Positions 25,982-34,132 are shown, numbered from the stretch's first letter. The stretch: 56,513 nt of DNA from Streptomyces sp. ISL-11 (GCF_018614525.1 NZ_JAGGOL010000170.1:1-56513); one strand, 5' to 3'. Notes: generated by a model from the letters alone, not told the origin. Made by a program: numbers and translations.

Positions 25982-26509
25982 ATGGCCGCCATGACGAACT
26001 CCCAACGCCCTGGACCCCCCACCGACTGCGATGAACGCACCAGCCTGGAGGGGTGGCTCGACTTCCACCGCGAGACGCTGGCCCGCAAGTGCGAGGGGCT
26101 GACCGACGAGCAGCTGCGCGAGGCATCGGTGCCGCCCTCGGAACTGACGCTGCTCGGGCTCGTGCGGCACCTGGCCGAGTGCGAGCGCGGCTGGTTCGGG
26201 AACGTACTGGCCGGTGACGAGAAGGCGGCCGAGCCGATCTACTTCACCGACGAGGACCCCGACGGGGAGTTCCACCTCTCCGAGCGGGACACCTGGGAGG
26301 AGGCGTACGCCACCTGGCAGGCGCAGATCGCCGCGGCCCGCGAGGCGACGCGGGGGCGTTCGCTGGACGACCTCGGCGTGGGCGAGCACCGCTCGGGCGA
26401 GACGTTCAACCTGCGATGGATCTACACCCACATGATCGAGGAGTACGCGCGCCACAACGGCCACGCGGACCTCATCCGCGAGCGGATCGACGGCGCCACG
26501 GAGATGTGA
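25982..26509 (+). CDS. DinB-like DUF664 protein
   Basis: 175 residues. DinB four-helix fold of the DUF664 group: SLEGWLDFHRETLARKCEGLTDEQLREASVPPSELTLLGLVRHLAECERGWFGNVL, with metal-ligand His in RHLAECE and C-terminal WIYTHMIEEYARHNGHADLIRERIDG carrying the other His residues. Such proteins are putative metal- or thiol-dependent enzymes (related to mycothiol-dependent hydrolases); the activity is unknown. Two possible starts, ATG 25982 and ATG 25991, differ by three residues. No partner gene is evident. Confidence 0.87.
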   Translation: MAAMTNSQRPGPPTDCDERTSLEGWLDFHRETLARKCEGLTDEQLREASVPPSELTLLGLVRHLAECERGWFGNVLAGDEKAAEPIYFTDEDPDGEFHLSERDTWEEAYATWQAQIAAAREATRGRSLDDLGVGEHRSGETFNLRWIYTHMIEEYARHNGHADLIRERIDGATEM

Positions 26510-26594
26510 CCGGGCCGGGACCGGGCGCCGGTGACCGCACATCACTCGTGCGGGGCATTCCCAACGGGCTTTGTTCACCAGCAGAGTTGAGCGA

Positions 26595-27299
26595 GTGTAT
26601 CGACTGCCCGTAGTGACAGCTCTGACGGTGATGACGATGGCGGCCGCCGTCGGCTGCGTGTCCGTATCGCCGCACACCGCCGCCCAGTCCCCGCCCCGCC
26701 TGTCCCGCGCCACCGAGCCGCGCTTCGCGCCGGCCCCCGCGCGCGAATCCCTGATCAGGACCGGCCCGGACGACTCGGCTCCGCCGGCACCGGCCGCACC
26801 GGGAGCATCACGGGACGGCCGGCGGGACCGGACGAATCCGCCCACCGGCGACCCGGCCGGCCCACGCGATACGGACGGACCCGGGCGGCCGGACGCCAGG
26901 GAGCGAGGGGACGGCTCCCCCGGCGGGGGTGGCTCCCTCGGCAGGGGCGACTCCGGCGGCCGGAAGGGCGACGGCGGCCGGGGCGGCGGAGACACCTCGC
27001 GCCCGTCCGAGCCCTCGGGCCCCTCCAGGTCCGCGCGCGGCGCCGGCCCGTCCCGCGCGGAGAACCGGCGGTCGTGGGCGTCGCGTCAGGACAGCTCGTC
27101 GCCCGCCGAGGCGGCCCCATCCTCCGACGACCGGGCCCCCGATCCCGAGCAGGCGCCCGCGTCCCGTCATGAGGCCCCCGCACCGGCCGCTCCCCGGACC
27201 CCGCGCGGCAAGGGCATCTGCGCCCTCGGCCACCAGTACGGCCGCTGGCAGCAGGGCGGCGACGCCTCCCGGATCTGCGGCCAGGTCTACGACCATTGA
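26595..27299 (+). CDS. secreted Pro/Gly/Arg-rich lipoprotein
   Basis: 234 residues from the GTG at 26595. The N-terminus VYRLPVVTALTVMTMAAAVGC has a hydrophobic segment and a lipobox-like AAVGC, so it is probably a lipoprotein, though the n-region has only one Arg. The middle ~170 residues are low-complexity and rich in Pro, Gly, Asp and Arg. The only conserved-looking part is the C-terminal KGICALGHQYGRWQQGGDASRICGQVYDH with two Cys that could form a disulfide; similar short tails end other Streptomyces lipoproteins of unknown role. An upstream in-frame TTG at 26571 is less likely. Function unknown. Confidence 0.68.
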   Translation: MYRLPVVTALTVMTMAAAVGCVSVSPHTAAQSPPRLSRATEPRFAPAPARESLIRTGPDDSAPPAPAAPGASRDGRRDRTNPPTGDPAGPRDTDGPGRPDARERGDGSPGGGGSLGRGDSGGRKGDGGRGGGDTSRPSEPSGPSRSARGAGPSRAENRRSWASRQDSSSPAEAAPSSDDRAPDPEQAPASRHEAPAPAAPRTPRGKGICALGHQYGRWQQGGDASRICGQVYDH

Positions 27300-27334
27300 A
27301 CCCCGGCAGGTCTCCCGCCCGGGGCCCGGGCCGT

Positions 27335-27350
27335 CGGCCCCTGAGGGCCG
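27335..27350. terminator. short GC hairpin between convergent genes
   Basis: CGGCCC-CTGA-GGGCCG, a perfect 6-bp stem with a 4-base loop, sits between the lipoprotein stop and the uracil-DNA glycosylase stop. It has no T-run, as is usual in Streptomyces. A modest candidate for a bidirectional terminator. Confidence 0.45.
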
Positions 27351-27371
27351 GACCGAGGGCGGCACGAACGA

Positions 27372-28058
27372 TCAGACCGCGAGGTCCGGGATGCGCCAGT
27401 CGACGGGCTCGTGGCCCTGGGCCGCGATCGCCTCGTTGATCTGGGTGAAGGGGCGGCTGCCGAAGAACTTCTTCGCCGACAGGGGCGAGGGGTGGGCTCC
27501 CTTGACGACGGTGTGGTGGCTCTCGTCGATCAGGGGCAGCTTCTTCTGGGCGTAGTTGCCCCAGAGCACGAAGACGGCCGGGTCGGGGCGGGAGGCCACC
27601 GCGCGGATGACCGCGTCGGTGAACTTCTCCCAGCCCTTGCCCTTGTGGGAGTTGGGCTCCCCGCCCCGGACGGTGAGCACGGCGTTGAGCAGCAGCACGC
27701 CCTGCTCGGCCCACGGCTGGAGGAAACCGTTGTCCGGCACGTCGTAGCCGAGCTCCTCGCGCATCTCCTTGTAGATGTTGCGCAGGGAGGGCGGGGTCTT
27801 CACGCCGGGCCGGACGGAGAAGCACAGGCCGTGCCCCTGCCCGGCGCCGTGGTACGGGTCCTGGCCGAGGACGAGGACCTTCACCTGCTCGTAGGGCGTC
27901 GCTTCGAGAGCGGCGAAGACCTCTCCGCGCGGCGGGTACACCGGCGCCTTCGCCCGCTCCTCCTCGACGAAGTCCATGAGCTCCTTGAAATAGGGCTTCT
28001 CCAGCTCCTCGCCGAGGACTCCGCGCCAGGATTCGGGCAGCATGTCGGTGACGGTCAC
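27372..28058 (-). CDS. ung: uracil-DNA glycosylase
   Basis: 228 residues, family 1 UNG that excises uracil from DNA. The water-activating motif GQDPYHGAGQGHGLCFSV lies near residue 64, the uracil-binding LLNAVLTVRGGEPNSHKGKGWEKFT in the middle, and the minor-groove loop HPSPLSAKKFFGSRPF near the C-terminus. All canonical residues are present. I chose the GTG at 28058, with GGAGG 8 bp upstream and VTVTDMLPESWRGVLGEELEKPYF starting as in other actinobacterial Ung proteins. Confidence 0.96.
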   Translation of the reverse strand: MTVTDMLPESWRGVLGEELEKPYFKELMDFVEEERAKAPVYPPRGEVFAALEATPYEQVKVLVLGQDPYHGAGQGHGLCFSVRPGVKTPPSLRNIYKEMREELGYDVPDNGFLQPWAEQGVLLLNAVLTVRGGEPNSHKGKGWEKFTDAVIRAVASRPDPAVFVLWGNYAQKKLPLIDESHHTVVKGAHPSPLSAKKFFGSRPFTQINEAIAAQGHEPVDWRIPDLAV

Positions 28059-28135
28059 GTCAACAACCTCCGGGGTTCGTTCCGTTCTCACGCAAGAACT
28101 TACCGGCGACCACTGACAACGCCCGACGCCCGGCC

Positions 28136-28888
28136 TCAGAACCCGGCGTTGAGGAGGATTCCGCCGTCCACGACGAGGGTCTGGCCGGTGACCCACCCGG
28201 CGGCGTCGGAGAGCAGGAAGGCCGCCGCTCCCCCGATGTCCTCCGGCACGCCGAGCCGCCCCAGGGGGTACGAGGCCACGACCTCCTCCTCGCGCCCTTC
28301 GTAGAGGGCGGCGGCGAACTTGGTCTTCACCACCGCGGGAGCGATGGAATTGACCCGTACGCCCGGTGCCATCTCGTGCGCGAGCTGGAGGGAGAGGTTG
28401 ACCATGGCGGCCTTGCTGATGCCGTACGCGCCGACGAAGGGGGACGCCCCGAGCCCGGCGACGGAGGCGATGTTGACGATCGCGCCGCCGTTCTCCTTCT
28501 GCCAGGCCCGCCAGGTCCGCTGGGCGAAGCCGAGCGCGGAGACGACGTTGGTCTCGAAGACCTTGCGGGCGACGGCGAGGTCGAGTTCGGCGATCGGGCC
28601 GAACACAGGGTTCGTCCCGGCGTTGTTGACGAGGTAGTCCACGCGCCCGAAGGCGTCCATCGCGCGGTCCACGGCGGCGGCCTGGTGGGCCTCGTCGTGC
28701 GCCTTGCCGGCGACGCCGGTGACCCGGTCGGGGCCGAGTGCCTCGACGGCCGCCTTGAGGCTGTCCTCGTTGCGTCCGGTGATCACGACACGGTCGCCGC
28801 GGGCCACGAGCGCCTCGGCGATGCCGTATCCGATGCCGCGGCTGGCGCCCGTGACGAGGGCGACCTTTCCGCTGTCCTGTGCGGTCAT
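28136..28888 (-). CDS. short-chain dehydrogenase/reductase (FabG-like)
   Basis: 250 residues, classical SDR. TGASRGIG cofactor motif at ~14-21, NNAG at ~90, catalytic Ser in NIASVAGLG and YGISK (Tyr/Lys) at ~155, and C-terminal GAAAFLLSDAAGWVTGQTLVVDGGILLNAGF. The R after GAS and the GRNEDSLKAA element favour NADPH. It lies 16 bp downstream of a second SDR gene in the same direction, so they form an operon. The substrate is probably a 3-oxoacyl thioester or a small ketone; not resolvable. Confidence 0.9.
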   Translation of the reverse strand: MTAQDSGKVALVTGASRGIGYGIAEALVARGDRVVITGRNEDSLKAAVEALGPDRVTGVAGKAHDEAHQAAAVDRAMDAFGRVDYLVNNAGTNPVFGPIAELDLAVARKVFETNVVSALGFAQRTWRAWQKENGGAIVNIASVAGLGASPFVGAYGISKAAMVNLSLQLAHEMAPGVRVNSIAPAVVKTKFAAALYEGREEEVVASYPLGRLGVPEDIGGAAAFLLSDAAGWVTGQTLVVDGGILLNAGF

Positions 28889-28904
28889 GTGGTGTCCCTC
28901 CCCG

Positions 28905-29666
28905 TCAGTTGAGCGGGCCGCCGGCCACGTACAGGACCTGGCCGGAGACGAAGCCGGCCCGCTCGTCGGTGAAGAAGGCGACGGCGTTGGCGATGTCCTC
29001 GGGCTCTCCGACGCGCTGCACGGGGATCTGGGTCGCGGCCGCGGTCTTGAAGTCCTCGAAGCCCATGCCGACGCGGGCGGCCGTGGCGGCGGTCATGTCG
29101 GTGGCGATGAAGCCGGGGGCGACGGAGTTGGCGGTGATGCCGAACTTGCCGAGCTCCTTGGCCAGGGTCTTGGTGAGGCCCTGCATGCCGGCCTTGGCGG
29201 CGGCGTAGTTGGCCTGGCCGCGGTTGCCGAGCGCCGAGCTGCTGGAGAGGTTGACGACACGGCCGAATCCTGCGTCGACCATGTGCTTCTGGCAGGCGCG
29301 CGACATCAGGAACGCGCCCCGCAGGTGCACATTGAGGACGGTGTCCCAGTCGTCCTCGCTCATCTTGAACAGGAGGTTGTCGCGGAGCACGCCCGCGTTG
29401 TTGACGAGGATCACCGGAGCGCCCAGCTCCGCGGCGATCCGTGCCACGGCGGCGTCCACCTGGGCGGCGTCGGAGACGTCACAGCCGACGGCGAGGGCCT
29501 TGCCCCCCGCCGCGGTGATCTGCTCCACGGTGCCCGCGCAGGCCGCCTCGTCGAGGTCGAGGACGGCGACCGCGCGCCCCTCTGCGGCCAGGCGGAGCGC
29601 GGTCGCGGCGCCGATGCCACGGGCCGCGCCCGTCACAACGGCCACACGCTGCTCGGTGGTGGACAT
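28905..29666 (-). CDS. 3-oxoacyl-ACP reductase-like SDR
   Basis: 253 residues. TGAARGIGAATALRL, DLDEAACAG (NAD/NADP-binding acidic strand end), NNAGVLRDNLLFKM, NLSSSSALGNRGQANYAAAKAGM (catalytic Ser, Tyr, Lys), PGFIATDMT and VSGQVLYVAGGPLN. It is closest in pattern to FabG-type acyl-chain reductases. It is the first gene of the two-SDR operon, and the ATG at 29666 follows a GAGAGCC-type site. No other fatty-acid gene is adjacent, so a catabolic or polyester role is equally possible. Confidence 0.9.
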   Translation of the reverse strand: MSTTEQRVAVVTGAARGIGAATALRLAAEGRAVAVLDLDEAACAGTVEQITAAGGKALAVGCDVSDAAQVDAAVARIAAELGAPVILVNNAGVLRDNLLFKMSEDDWDTVLNVHLRGAFLMSRACQKHMVDAGFGRVVNLSSSSALGNRGQANYAAAKAGMQGLTKTLAKELGKFGITANSVAPGFIATDMTAATAARVGMGFEDFKTAAATQIPVQRVGEPEDIANAVAFFTDERAGFVSGQVLYVAGGPLN

Positions 29667-29811
29667 GCGGGGCTCTCCTCACGTCGGAAACGTCGGCGTC
29701 GACGTCGCGCTCGGCTCCAGCGGCCGCTCCCCGCCAGCAGGTGAGCAACCGCTTAGTAGCTTGTCGATCAGACGCTAGAAGCCCCGCCACCCGCTGTCAA
29801 CGCCTCGCGGC

Positions 29812-30207
29812 TCACCTCACCAGCAGGTCGAGGAGGCGTTCCGGTTCGCTCGCCGGGTCGGCGGTCAGTCCGGTGTGCACCGGGCCGGGCTGTACGACGG
29901 TGGAGCGCGGGGCGATCAGCCACCGGAAGCGCCGTCCGGCGTCGTCCCCGGCGGCCTGCCCGGCCCGCTCCCCGCCGAGGCAGACGCCCTCGACGGCGCA
30001 GAGCGCGGCCCGTACGCCCTCGACGTCGGCCGACGGGTCCAGGGCCAGCAGCCGCGACTCGTCCAGGTGGACCCGGGCCGCGACGAAGGACGTCGCCTGG
30101 CAGTAGACGACGACGCCGGCGTTGATCTGCTCCCCGCGCTCGACGCGTGGGACGACGCGCAGCAGCGCGTACTCGAATACTTCGCGTCCGTTGTGGCGCC
30201 CGGTCAT
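29812..30207 (-). CDS. DUF3037 protein, partner of HipA-like kinase
   Basis: 131 residues, DUF3037 family: REVFEYALLRVVPRVERGEQINAGVVVYCQ followed by DESRLLALDPSADVEGVRAALCAVEGVC and RFRWLIAPRSTVVQPGPVHTGL. The start ATG overlaps the stop of the HipA-like gene as ATGA. Pairs of DUF3037 and HipA-like proteins are recurrent neighbours in bacteria; a toxin-antitoxin or signalling role is suspected but not shown. It is the second gene of the two-gene operon. Confidence 0.85.
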   Translation of the reverse strand: MTGRHNGREVFEYALLRVVPRVERGEQINAGVVVYCQATSFVAARVHLDESRLLALDPSADVEGVRAALCAVEGVCLGGERAGQAAGDDAGRRFRWLIAPRSTVVQPGPVHTGLTADPASEPERLLDLLVR

Positions 30208-31028
30208 TTTCCGGCCCTTCCATCGAGCCTGACCCGCACCCACTCGGGGGCCTGCGAGGGCTTGTCCTTGCTGCGTTCGCCGAGGGTGATCCGCTCGCCG
30301 ATGCCCGCGGCGCGCTCCAGCAGCACGTCCACGTAGGCGCGGCGCAGCTCGTCCGGGCCGGCGAAGCCCGGCTCGTCCACGAGCCATTCGTCGGGGACGT
30401 CGGCCACGACCGAGGTCAGCAGCTCCTCGGTGACCTTCGGGGCGAGCTCGGCGGCCGCGGCGGCGACGTCCGGCGCGAAGGAGGCCAGGACGTGGTCCGA
30501 GGCGTCGTACGCCTTTCCGGCCGCCGCGGCGGCGGTGGGCCAGTTGTGGTGCCAGATCATCGTCGCGCCGTGGTCGATGAGCCACAGCCTGCCGTGCCAC
30601 ACCAGCAGGTTGGGGTTTCGCCAGGAGCGGTCGACGTTGTTGATGAGCGCGTCGAACCAGACCACGCGCCCGGCCTCGGCCGCGTCGGTCTCGAAGGCCA
30701 GCGGGTCGAAGCCGAGGGCCCCGGGCAGGAAGTCCATGGCGAGGTTGAGCCCGCCGCTGGACTTCAGCAGGCCCTGCACCTCCTGATCCGGCTCGCTCCG
30801 GCCGATGACCGGGTCGAGTTGGATCACCGCCAGCTCCGGCACCCGCAGGCCCAGGGCCCGGCCGAGCTGCCCGCAGACGACCTCGGCGACCAGGGTCTTG
30901 CGGCCCTGGCCGGCGCCGGTGAACTTCATGACGTACGTCCCGAGATCGTCGGCCTCGACGATCCCGGGGAGCGAGCCACCCTCACGCAAGGGCGTGACAT
31001 AGCGGGTGGCGGTGACCTCTGGCAGCAT
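30204..31028 (-). CDS. HipA-family kinase-like protein; 5' end is the island attachment site
   Basis: 274 residues, short relative to classical ~440-aa HipA and lacking its N-terminal subdomain. ATP-binding region VMKFTGAGQGRKTLVAEVVCGQLGRAL, catalytic-loop-like FDALINNVDRSWRNPNLL, and LWLIDHGATMIWHH in the DFG position. The ATG at 31028 begins MLPEVTATRYVTPLREGG. Nucleotides 30922-31016, coding residues ~5-36, are repeated at 45158-45253, so an element integrated into the 5' end and supplied a replacement 5' end; the reading frame stays intact. The promoter must now lie in island-derived DNA at 31029-31107. Confidence 0.88.
   Translation of the reverse strand: MLPEVTATRYVTPLREGGSLPGIVEADDLGTYVMKFTGAGQGRKTLVAEVVCGQLGRALGLRVPELAVIQLDPVIGRSEPDQEVQGLLKSSGGLNLAMDFLPGALGFDPLAFETDAAEAGRVVWFDALINNVDRSWRNPNLLVWHGRLWLIDHGATMIWHHNWPTAAAAAGKAYDASDHVLASFAPDVAAAAAELAPKVTEELLTSVVADVPDEWLVDEPGFAGPDELRRAYVDVLLERAAGIGERITLGERSKDKPSQAPEWVRVRLDGRAGK
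30922..31016. repeat. left attachment-site repeat (attL), inside the HipA-like gene
   Basis: 95 bp beginning AACTTCATGACGTACGT and ending GCGGGTGGCGGTGAC. It matches 45158-45253 except for two substitutions and one single-base insertion; the longest uninterrupted identical blocks are 26 and 31 bp in the middle. The crossover core probably lies in one of those blocks. Beyond the ends the similarity weakens, though both copies still code the same first residues of the kinase. Confidence 0.85.
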
Positions 31029-31107
31029 TATCGCAGGCTCCACGGCTCTTTTACCTGGCAATCCATGACCCACTCCAACAGGTGCTCTTCGGGGGAAGCG
31101 TCCACGA

Positions 31108-32025
31108 TCAGCCTTGGGGAGAATCTGGGGAGTTTCCGCTGGCCTGCCACTCCCCCGCCCTCCCGAGCAGCCCGTCAATGGCGGTGCGCCCCTTCCTTCC
31201 GGCCTCCGGCATGAAGTGAGCATAGTAACCGAGCGTGACAGTCGGCGACGAGTGACCAAGCCACCGCGCCAAAGTCACCACCGACTCCCCCGCCTCCAGC
31301 ATGATTGAGGCGTAGGTGTGCCTCAGCACGTGGAATCCGTCCCTCGGCGCCGCCTCCCACTGCCACTGCTTCGTTTCCCTGGGGCGCGGGGGAATGATGC
31401 CGGCCTTGGCCAGCGCCGGCTTCCAGGTGTAGGTGTTCCACGTGTTGACGGCCACAGCGTTGCCGAATCGTGTGGTGAGTAGAAGAGAGTACTTTCTCCG
31501 CTGCCTGTCGGCCTCGGGCCTACCCCACGGCAGCTCCACCTCCACCGAAGGGAACTCCTCGACATGCCGCTTCAACTCCGCGGCCACCGAGGGAGGCATG
31601 TCGACGATCCGCGTCTTCGCCCCCTTCGGCAGGGCAAAGTACAGTCTCCCGCTGACCGCTTGAACTTGGCGGCGACATGAAGCACGCCTCTCGCATAGTC
31701 GATGCCTTCGGGACTCAACCCGAACACCTCTCCCTGGCGTAGCCCGCACCCCAGGCGGCACCTTGGGCCACCTCACGGACTTCGCATGCATGGGGTTTCT
31801 GGCAAGCCGCTTGTCGTCAACGGCAGCCTGCAGGATGCTCGACAGCTCGGACAGGATGCCGCGCTGGTAATCGACCGAGGAGACAGTGGCTTCCAATTTC
31901 GCAATGTAGGCGCGTACTCGGACGCTGTGATGTTTCTGAGCGGCAGCTCGCCGAGATGCGGCGCGATGTGCAGTCGCGCCTTCCGCTCCTGATTCTGCTG
32001 CGTCTTGGGAGCACCTCCCCTGCCC
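31108..32025 (-). pseudogene. tyrosine-recombinase (phage-type integrase) remnant with frameshifts
   Basis: Read on the minus strand, pieces of one integrase occupy successive frames. The core-binding part RKARLHIAPHLGELPLRNITAS is in one frame. VRAYIAKLEATVSSVDYQRGILSELSSIL follows in a second (shift near 31925). GLRQGEVFGLSPEGIDYARG with the first catalytic Arg is again out of frame (near 31700-31745). The C-terminal domain FHVLRHTYASIMLEAG, WLGHSSPTV, YYAHF supplies the HxxR, His and Tyr residues in frame to the stop at 31108. At least three shifts break it, and the N-terminus is missing, replaced by P450 sequence. It belongs to the left end of the island; its C-terminal codons overlap a 15-bp motif repeated at the right end. 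Confidence 0.85.
31119..31133 (+). promoter_or_regulatory. possible integrase arm-type site, left
   Basis: GAGAATCTGGGGAGT, present in identical form and orientation at 45006-45020. It lies 103 bp inside the left att repeat and is preceded by another TGGGGAG. Direct repeats of this kind inside both ends of an integrated element resemble arm-binding sites of tyrosine integrases; inference only. Confidence 0.4.
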
Positions 32026-32029
32026 GGTC

Positions 32030-32290
32030 GGTCAGCAGCATCCACCGGGCACCGTCTTCGATCGCTCCGGCTCCCCGACGCGCACGCCAGCCCGGCTCAC
32101 CGGGGAAGCCCACCGAGACTCGGGGATCCTTGAGCAGCGTGGACACCTCGTGGCATCCTTGGGCGACCCATGGCCCGTGCGCGCTGCGGAACAGCGGGCC
32201 GCGTTCCCGCAGTCGGGCGTAGACCCGGTGGGAGTCCCGGTGAAATCGCGGGTCGGACAGATCCAGGACCGAGTCCGGTGCCCGGTCCAC
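32030..32290 (-). pseudogene. cytochrome P450 N-terminal fragment fused to integrase remnant
   Basis: About 87 codons of a P450 N-terminus: SVLDLSDPRFHRDSHRVYARL, RERGPLFRSAHGPWV, LLKDPRVSVGFPGEP, then EDGARWMLLTD, where the family normally continues into the HTRLR region. At that point (about 32030) the sequence changes to integrase-like DNA, so the remaining ~300 residues, including I-helix and haem loop, are deleted. The GTG at 32290 overlaps the EF-hand stop by one base (TAGTG), showing that the gene was once the translationally coupled last member of that operon. Confidence 0.82.
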
Positions 32291-32847
32291 TAGGAGCGGA
32301 CCGGCCCGAACAGTCGGCTTCCCGGTGCCGAGGCGTCCGGGCTTCCGTAGTAGCCCTCGATGAGCTGCGCAAAGCCTTCGCGGTTAAGGCGTCCGTCCAC
32401 CAGCACCTGCTCGATGGCCTCCTCGTCCATTGGGGCGTCCATGACGGCCAGGAGGCGGCGGAACTCCTCGGCGCTCAGGTGGTCGTCGTGGTCGCGGTCG
32501 GCGTTGGTGAACACCGCGTGGGCCACGGGGCGCATCGCCTTGCCGTGGGACTTGGTGACGCTGGCGCCGACCGAGGCGAGGAACTCGGCCTCGCTGATCC
32601 TGCCGTCGCCGTCGCGGTCCATACGCTCCAGCAGCCGGTCGAACAGTGTCAGGTACTGCTGCCGCAGGTTCCGTGCCGACGGCGAACCGGGGTCGACCGA
32701 GAACTCGGCGAGCACGCGGTCGACGATGGCGTCGTAGCCGTCCCGCTCGAGATATCCGTTGCCGTTGGTGTCCAGGGCGTGGAACTGAGCGGCGGCCTTG
32801 CGCTGCTGGAACGTCAACTGGTGGGGCACGTCGGTGGACATGGGCAT
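32290..32847 (-). CDS. EF-hand calcium-binding protein
   Basis: 185 residues with three recognisable EF-hand loops: DTNGNGYLERDGY near 25-37, DRDGDGRISEAEF near 77-89, and DRDHDDHLSAEEF near 117-129; the last has H in place of the usual central Gly. A fourth, loop-less helix pair follows (EEAIEQVLVDGRLNREGFAQLIEGYY), giving the four-EF sarcoplasmic/CalD-like architecture known in Streptomyces. Cytoplasmic, no signal peptide. It is overlapped by the truncated P450 gene. A decayed paralogue lies at 34295-34600. Linkage to a PKS suggests a calcium-responsive role in the island, but there is no direct evidence. Confidence 0.9.
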   Translation of the reverse strand: MPMSTDVPHQLTFQQRKAAAQFHALDTNGNGYLERDGYDAIVDRVLAEFSVDPGSPSARNLRQQYLTLFDRLLERMDRDGDGRISEAEFLASVGASVTKSHGKAMRPVAHAVFTNADRDHDDHLSAEEFRRLLAVMDAPMDEEAIEQVLVDGRLNREGFAQLIEGYYGSPDASAPGSRLFGPVRS

Positions 32848-32923
32848 CGCTCACGGATCGATGGAACGCGACTGACTGATTGATGGGACGAACGGTGAGG
32901 GCGGCGCTACGCGGGTGAGCCCG

Positions 32924-34132
32924 TCACCAGGTGACGGTCACCGCTCCGTCACCGCCGTGGGCGCCGTCGGCACCCCTGTCGCCGTCGCGTCCGGGGTGGC
33001 CGTCGGCGCCGCGGTAGCCGTCGTCGGCTGCGGCGCCGACGTTCGGTTCGAAGAAGCCGCCCGTCCCGCCACGACCGCCGTGGCCGCCATGGCCCCCGGT
33101 GCCGCCTGCTCCACCGGCGCCGCGCGCGGAGCCCGGCAGCCCCGCCGAGCCGCCCCGGCCGGGCGTACCCCCGTATCCGGATCCGCCCTCCTGGCCTCCC
33201 TGACTCGTGTTACGCACGGCGTTCCGATGGCCGTTGGTCCCGTCCCGGCCGGGCGTACCGTCGCCGCCCTTCCCACCGTCGCCGGCCGCCCTGACCGTGG
33301 CGCCAGTGCCCGCGCACGTGTTGGAGGAGCCGGTGCCGCCCGCACCTGCGTGCCCGCCCGCTCCCTGCGGGCGCCCGCCCTTTCCACCGTTGCCGGGCGT
33401 ACCGCCACCCGACTCACCGTTGTTACCACCGCCTCCGGCCTTGCCCTCGTGCCCCGCCTTGGCCGTGGCGCCTGCCTTGCCGCCCACGACGGTCGCTACG
33501 GTGTCGGGGCGCCCGGAACCCCCTTTACGCCGGTAGATGATTCCGCCTTCGCCGTTGTGTCCGGAGGTGCCGATGTGGCCCACGCGGCCTGGATATGCGT
33601 TGGCACCGCCTCCGACGAGGGTGCTGTTGCCCACGCCCCACTCGCCGCCACCGCCGCCGGCACCGCCCTGGCCGCCCGGTCCTCCCGCGCCGACGAACAT
33701 CTCCAGCTGGTCGCCGGGTGCCACACTCACGCGGCAGGTCACGTAACCGCCGCCGCCCGCACCGCCACCGCCTCCACCGCCCGCACCGCCGCCTCCACCG
33801 CCGCCACCCCCGCCACTGCCGCCGAAGGACCGCCCGCCGTTGCCCCCACCGCCGCCGCCACCCGCACCTCCACCACCTCCCGCTCCGCCACCTCCGCCGC
33901 CACCGCCCCACATGGAGACGGTGATCGAGGTAACGCCCGCGGGAACGGTCCACAGCCAGCGGCCCGGCGCCCACTGCTCCTGCCCGGCGGCCCGGGCGGG
34001 AGCAGCCGTAGCGAGGGGCAACAGGCTTCCCGCCAAGAGGAGTGCCCCGGCCGCGGCTCTCGCCGGCCGGCGACGGTGCGGGGCGGACGATGAGGATCGA
34101 AGCAGCAAGGAGCGGAGACGCGGCAGGGGCAT
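32924..34132 (-). CDS. secreted glycine-rich protein
   Basis: 402 residues from the ATG at 34132. A long signal peptide occupies residues ~1-48: Arg-rich n-region, then AAAGALLLAGSLLPLATAAPARA. The mature protein opens with GRWLWTVPAGVTSITVSMWG, a beta-strand motif typical of bacterial glycine-rich-domain proteins, then poly-Gly runs, a CRVSVAPGDQLEMFVGAGG strand pair, and collagen-like Gly-x-y stretches (GTPGRDGTNGHRN, GADGHPGRDGDRGADGA) to the end AVTVTW. The opening and closing beta strands suggest a compact fold with Gly-rich loops. Probably an extracellular surface or matrix protein. An in-frame upstream extension to 34261 is unlikely, because GAGAGGAC just before 34132 is a good RBS. 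Confidence 0.82.
   Translation of the reverse strand: MPLPRLRSLLLRSSSSAPHRRRPARAAAGALLLAGSLLPLATAAPARAAGQEQWAPGRWLWTVPAGVTSITVSMWGGGGGGGGAGGGGGAGGGGGGGNGGRSFGGSGGGGGGGGGGAGGGGGGGAGGGGYVTCRVSVAPGDQLEMFVGAGGPGGQGGAGGGGGEWGVGNSTLVGGGANAYPGRVGHIGTSGHNGEGGIIYRRKGGSGRPDTVATVVGGKAGATAKAGHEGKAGGGGNNGESGGGTPGNGGKGGRPQGAGGHAGAGGTGSSNTCAGTGATVRAAGDGGKGGDGTPGRDGTNGHRNAVRNTSQGGQEGGSGYGGTPGRGGSAGLPGSARGAGGAGGTGGHGGHGGRGGTGGFFEPNVGAAADDGYRGADGHPGRDGDRGADGAHGGDGAVTVTW

Noticed and set aside
30922..31016. tRNA gene as the integration site
   Set aside because: The repeat is coding sequence of the HipA-like kinase; no cloverleaf can be drawn.
32170..34093. Open frames on the plus strand over the EF-hand and glycine-rich genes
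   Set aside because: They mirror the real minus-strand genes; the Pro/Thr/Ala-rich translation is the complement of Gly codons.
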